Shown here: positions 61,450-64,000 of the stretch, one piece after another
Layout of the letters: each line of letters starts with the position of its first letter
Numbering within the stretch: the first letter of the stretch is position 1
Assembly: GCA_963920665.1 (NCBI GenBank)
Contig: OY987264.1
Span: 26,082,906-26,146,905 of the forward strand
Reading direction: 5' to 3'
DNA length: 64,000 bases
DNA from: Straminergon stramineum
Lineage: Eukaryota; Streptophyta; Bryopsida; Hypnales; Calliergonaceae
Made by a program: the position numbers and the translations under genes
The notes under the pieces: model-generated
Told to the model about the DNA's origin: nothing
Databases searched by the model: none
The model's input: only the letters and a program-made list of their open reading frames with translations

Positions 61450-61850
61450 CCCAATGTCCACAGTTATAGGTTTGAAAGTATATATCCATGCTTACATGTC
61501 ACATAAGGGTGGTTAGAGGTTTCAATCTAGCATTTTGCATTCACAGATATAGGTTCATGTCCACGGTTATAGGCTATAAAGTGCATATGAATGCTTATAG
61601 GTTACACAAGGGTGGTTACAAGTTCAAGTCCAACGTTTGAGTCCAACATTTATGTCCACGGTTATAGGACCCTAAACCCTAAACCCCTCGGAATTCATTA
61701 TAATTCCCAGTATTCTCCAAAAAAATGTCCCTTTTTTTATCACAGAAATAAGTTTTTTACAAATTTCTTCTTATTCTCCAAATCCCTACTCAATTTTCCC
61801 CGCTCTATGCTCCACGCTACCGCTCTACACTCGTATACTAGCTTCATTGA
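61450..61850 (+). repeat. Dispersed repeat with internal 103-bp tandem units
   Basis: ccac(a/g)gttatagg occurs at 61458, 61561 and 61656. The first two head related 103-bp units (..tatcc/gaatgcttac/ata..aagggtggtta). A ccctaaaccctaaac telobox-like string follows at 61671, and a cccgctct..ccacgct block near 61800 is shared in inverted orientation with 40830-41040. Confidence 0.55.
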
Positions 61851-63069
61851 TCACAATTGTTCACTATATAACTTCTAACCATTAAGCAGCTACCCCCCAC
61901 CCTATACAAGATCTAATTTCCAATCAATTGCAACACCAACTACAACATGGTAGCACAACAAAAACAAACCCCTCCTTGAATCAACCTTTTGCCCCTTGCA
62001 TTCTAGTCTTCATGTTGTCAATTTAGAACTTGCAAACAAAACAAACACCCTCTTTCTAGTAACAACACAACCAAAAATACACACTTGTAATCTCAAATAT
62101 CAACTAGAAAACACTAAAAACAATAAACAACACAAAAAAACCCCACAAAATTCCACCCAAACCTTCCAATGCTTTTTTTCTCAAAGCAACACCACAAAAC
62201 CCTACTTCCAAGACACATTTGTGCTTCATTAAGTTTACTCAGTGGATGAATGAGGCTAGATGTGCCAATGCAAAACAAAATTCAATGACATTCGGTACTC
62301 TGTTATTATGGCTTGTGGCTTCTAGAAGCTAATGTGGGAATTTCTAAAAATAGTATGCATAGGGCTAATGGCAAAAAGACAACACTTCGACATCATTTCA
62401 ACTAGAAAACAAAAATCATTTTACAGTTGCAATAATTGTTTCTTAGTCGAATTTGACTTTTGTGCAACTACAATTGCAATTGTTTTCTAGTCGAATTTTT
62501 TTTTGCAATTGCAAATTGACATAGTAGATTCCAAGGAATGTAAACTTATCCTCATTGACAATTGTGATGAAGAATAGATGGAGAATAGTTCACATTAATT
62601 CTGAATTTAAACTCTATTACACTCTTGTAATTGTATACTTTATTCTACAATTGCTTTGCAAATAAAACAATATATAGATAAGATTAGGTACTAATAACAT
62701 TGGTTGCAATTACAAGACTAAGACTTTTAGTTGTTGTTTAACTGGTTTTAGTGGACAAGTTTTTCTTCTAGTGATTAAGCAAGCATCTTGTCAATTGAAA
62801 ATAAATTAGTATTAAATTGGTGGTAAATTAGTGGTGGATTTAAGACAAATTGTAGAGCCTTCAACCTGTGCATTTAATTTTCATATTTTAAAATGTTATT
62901 GTTATTATTTTTCTTTGTCCTCATACACCTCAAAATTTTATAGCTTTTAACTTTCTTTCATAACATTCAAAATATGTAATTAGTTGTAAAATTTAGTGAA
63001 GTATTGACTATGTGGAGAAGCAAATCAATGAGGTATGGATTCTTTTGTCCCCAACACTCCCATAGAATA

Positions 63070-63128
63070 CACTAATAATATGCTACTAATAATGATGTAT
63101 ATTGGTATATAATAATATATTACTAGTG
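63070..63128. repeat. Small AT-rich palindrome
   Basis: cactaataatat at the left end pairs with the complement of atattactagtg at the right end with one mismatch, in a 59-bp unit. It may be a miniature element relic or chance in AT-rich DNA. Confidence 0.4.
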
Positions 63129-64000
63129 TGCCACACGTCATTGCCATAGTCAAAATAAAAGTACAAATTATTATTTAATTTTTTTATTAAAAAATACCTC
63201 AAAATGCATAACTTTCACACCGAATGTCCAAACCCCACAAAACAAAGTCCATGCACCCCTCCTTAACCATTGAACACCGGGCTGGTGACCGTGGAAATCA
63301 ACCATTTTGGAACCGTGTGACATCATCCACTTTAGAAAAACCAGAAATACTCATTGGGAGTCAAACTATTGTAGAAGATCTTCCCTTTCCACCCCCTCAT
63401 TCCGAGGATGTATAGTTGCAATTCTATCCTACACAGGAGAATTCCTTGTCATTTATCGGACAATAATCGTCCGCCGCATCGCTCAAGGGTTAAAGAGAAC
63501 TGACTTTTGACAAGACCAAGGGACATGATCTAGAAAATCTCAACATAACCAAAAAAACAATAAAAAAAACTAACCAACTAATTAACTTAAAGGTATGGAG
63601 GTATGGATTGCATATTAACAATGTGTGCAAATACAATTTGCATGTTTGCTTTCCAAAGATCAAAAATTTGATGCTTGGCTATTAGAATTGAGCTCTCACA
63701 AATACATGATTGAGTCAATGATAGATGAGTGAACATGTCACACCCAATCAAGTAAACAAGGAAAAATAGATTCCTTGTTTTTAACATATTCCCTTATGTG
63801 AACTTCAAGAACGTCTCACTTCCTTTCCTCAGTGGCATAAAACAATGCAACAAAAATCCACAAACTCTTTTACAAAAAGTTCATGGGCACTTTTCAGTGC
63901 CGGCATGAAGAATAACAAGGAAACAGGAACAAGAAGACATTAAGATTTCATAAATAGTTGCAGTTCTAAACAAAAATTACATAAATTCATCCTACTGAAT

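Larger units (their letters stand above)
60980..64000. other. AT-rich intergenic DNA to the window end
   Basis: Includes a plus-strand dispersed repeat at 61450-61850 and a small palindrome at 63070-63128. No protein-coding or RNA gene recognised. Confidence 0.5.

Noticed and set aside
62380..62515. Possible inverted repeat around gcaattgttttctagtcgaa
   Set aside because: The matches are short, overlapping and AT-rich, and read as direct rather than inverted similarity; not above what such DNA offers by chance.
1..64000. CRISPR arrays, bacterial operons, rRNA or tRNA genes
   Set aside because: No regularly spaced near-identical spacer-bearing repeats, no Shine-Dalgarno-led gene chains and no cloverleaf sequences were recognised; all coding signals are intron-containing plant genes or element relics.

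Overview
The window is nuclear DNA from a land plant. Four protein genes, all on the minus strand, have GT-AG introns, two carry plastid-type N-terminal extensions, and two belong to ABC-transporter subfamilies with plant-type architecture (full-size PDR/ABCG and an organellar half-size ABCB). Coding exons are GC-balanced while intergenic DNA is strongly AT-rich and full of decayed repeats. A non-flowering lineage (bryophyte- or lycophyte-like) is my impression from the mobile-element relics and gene style, but nothing seen here proves it.

Left, gene-rich part (1-37.4 kb). (i) 514-3082: a two-exon, 373-aa circularly permuted GTPase of the RbgA/YlqF family (plastid DAR GTPase 3 type), with tandem duplications at its 3' end, its splice acceptor and its splice donor. 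(ii) 8706-20828: a 20-exon, 1527-aa PDR-type ABCG transporter whose exon phases all close. (iii) 27781-30029: a three-exon, 523-aa basic, proline-rich repeat protein that I do not recognise. (iv) 31006-37368: a 20-exon, 682-aa half-size ABCB transporter with a putative plastid transit peptide and several very short exons. For every model I placed the splice junctions by reading frame, consensus and family fit; total lengths are exact multiples of three.

Between and to the right of these genes the DNA is mostly a repeat graveyard: a palindromic MITE-like element (22.15 kb), tandem arrays (8.3, 22.4, 48.3, 53.1, 55.7 kb), a dispersed repeat pair (4.1 and 25.2 kb), a decayed Myb/SANT-like ORF (23.2 kb), and on the right half (41.8-61 kb) decayed mobile-element or gene-family ORFs. 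The most notable decayed locus is 41.8-47.0 kb (minus): a long multi-exon relic whose C-terminal half carries the ordered motifs of a beta-class amino (N4-cytosine/N6-adenine type) DNA methyltransferase, broken mainly by TAG codons. On the plus strand, 50.19-51.6 kb and 59.5-61.0 kb hold parts of transposase-like proteins, the latter with a SWIM-type zinc-binding motif.

The intact genes do not form an operon or pathway; the links are thematic only (two plastid-directed products, two ABC transporters). The candidates for undescribed biology are the 523-aa repeat protein, the methyltransferase relic with its conserved N-terminal region, the hairpin-bearing 213-bp satellite, and the repeated duplication of exon boundaries in the GTPase gene.
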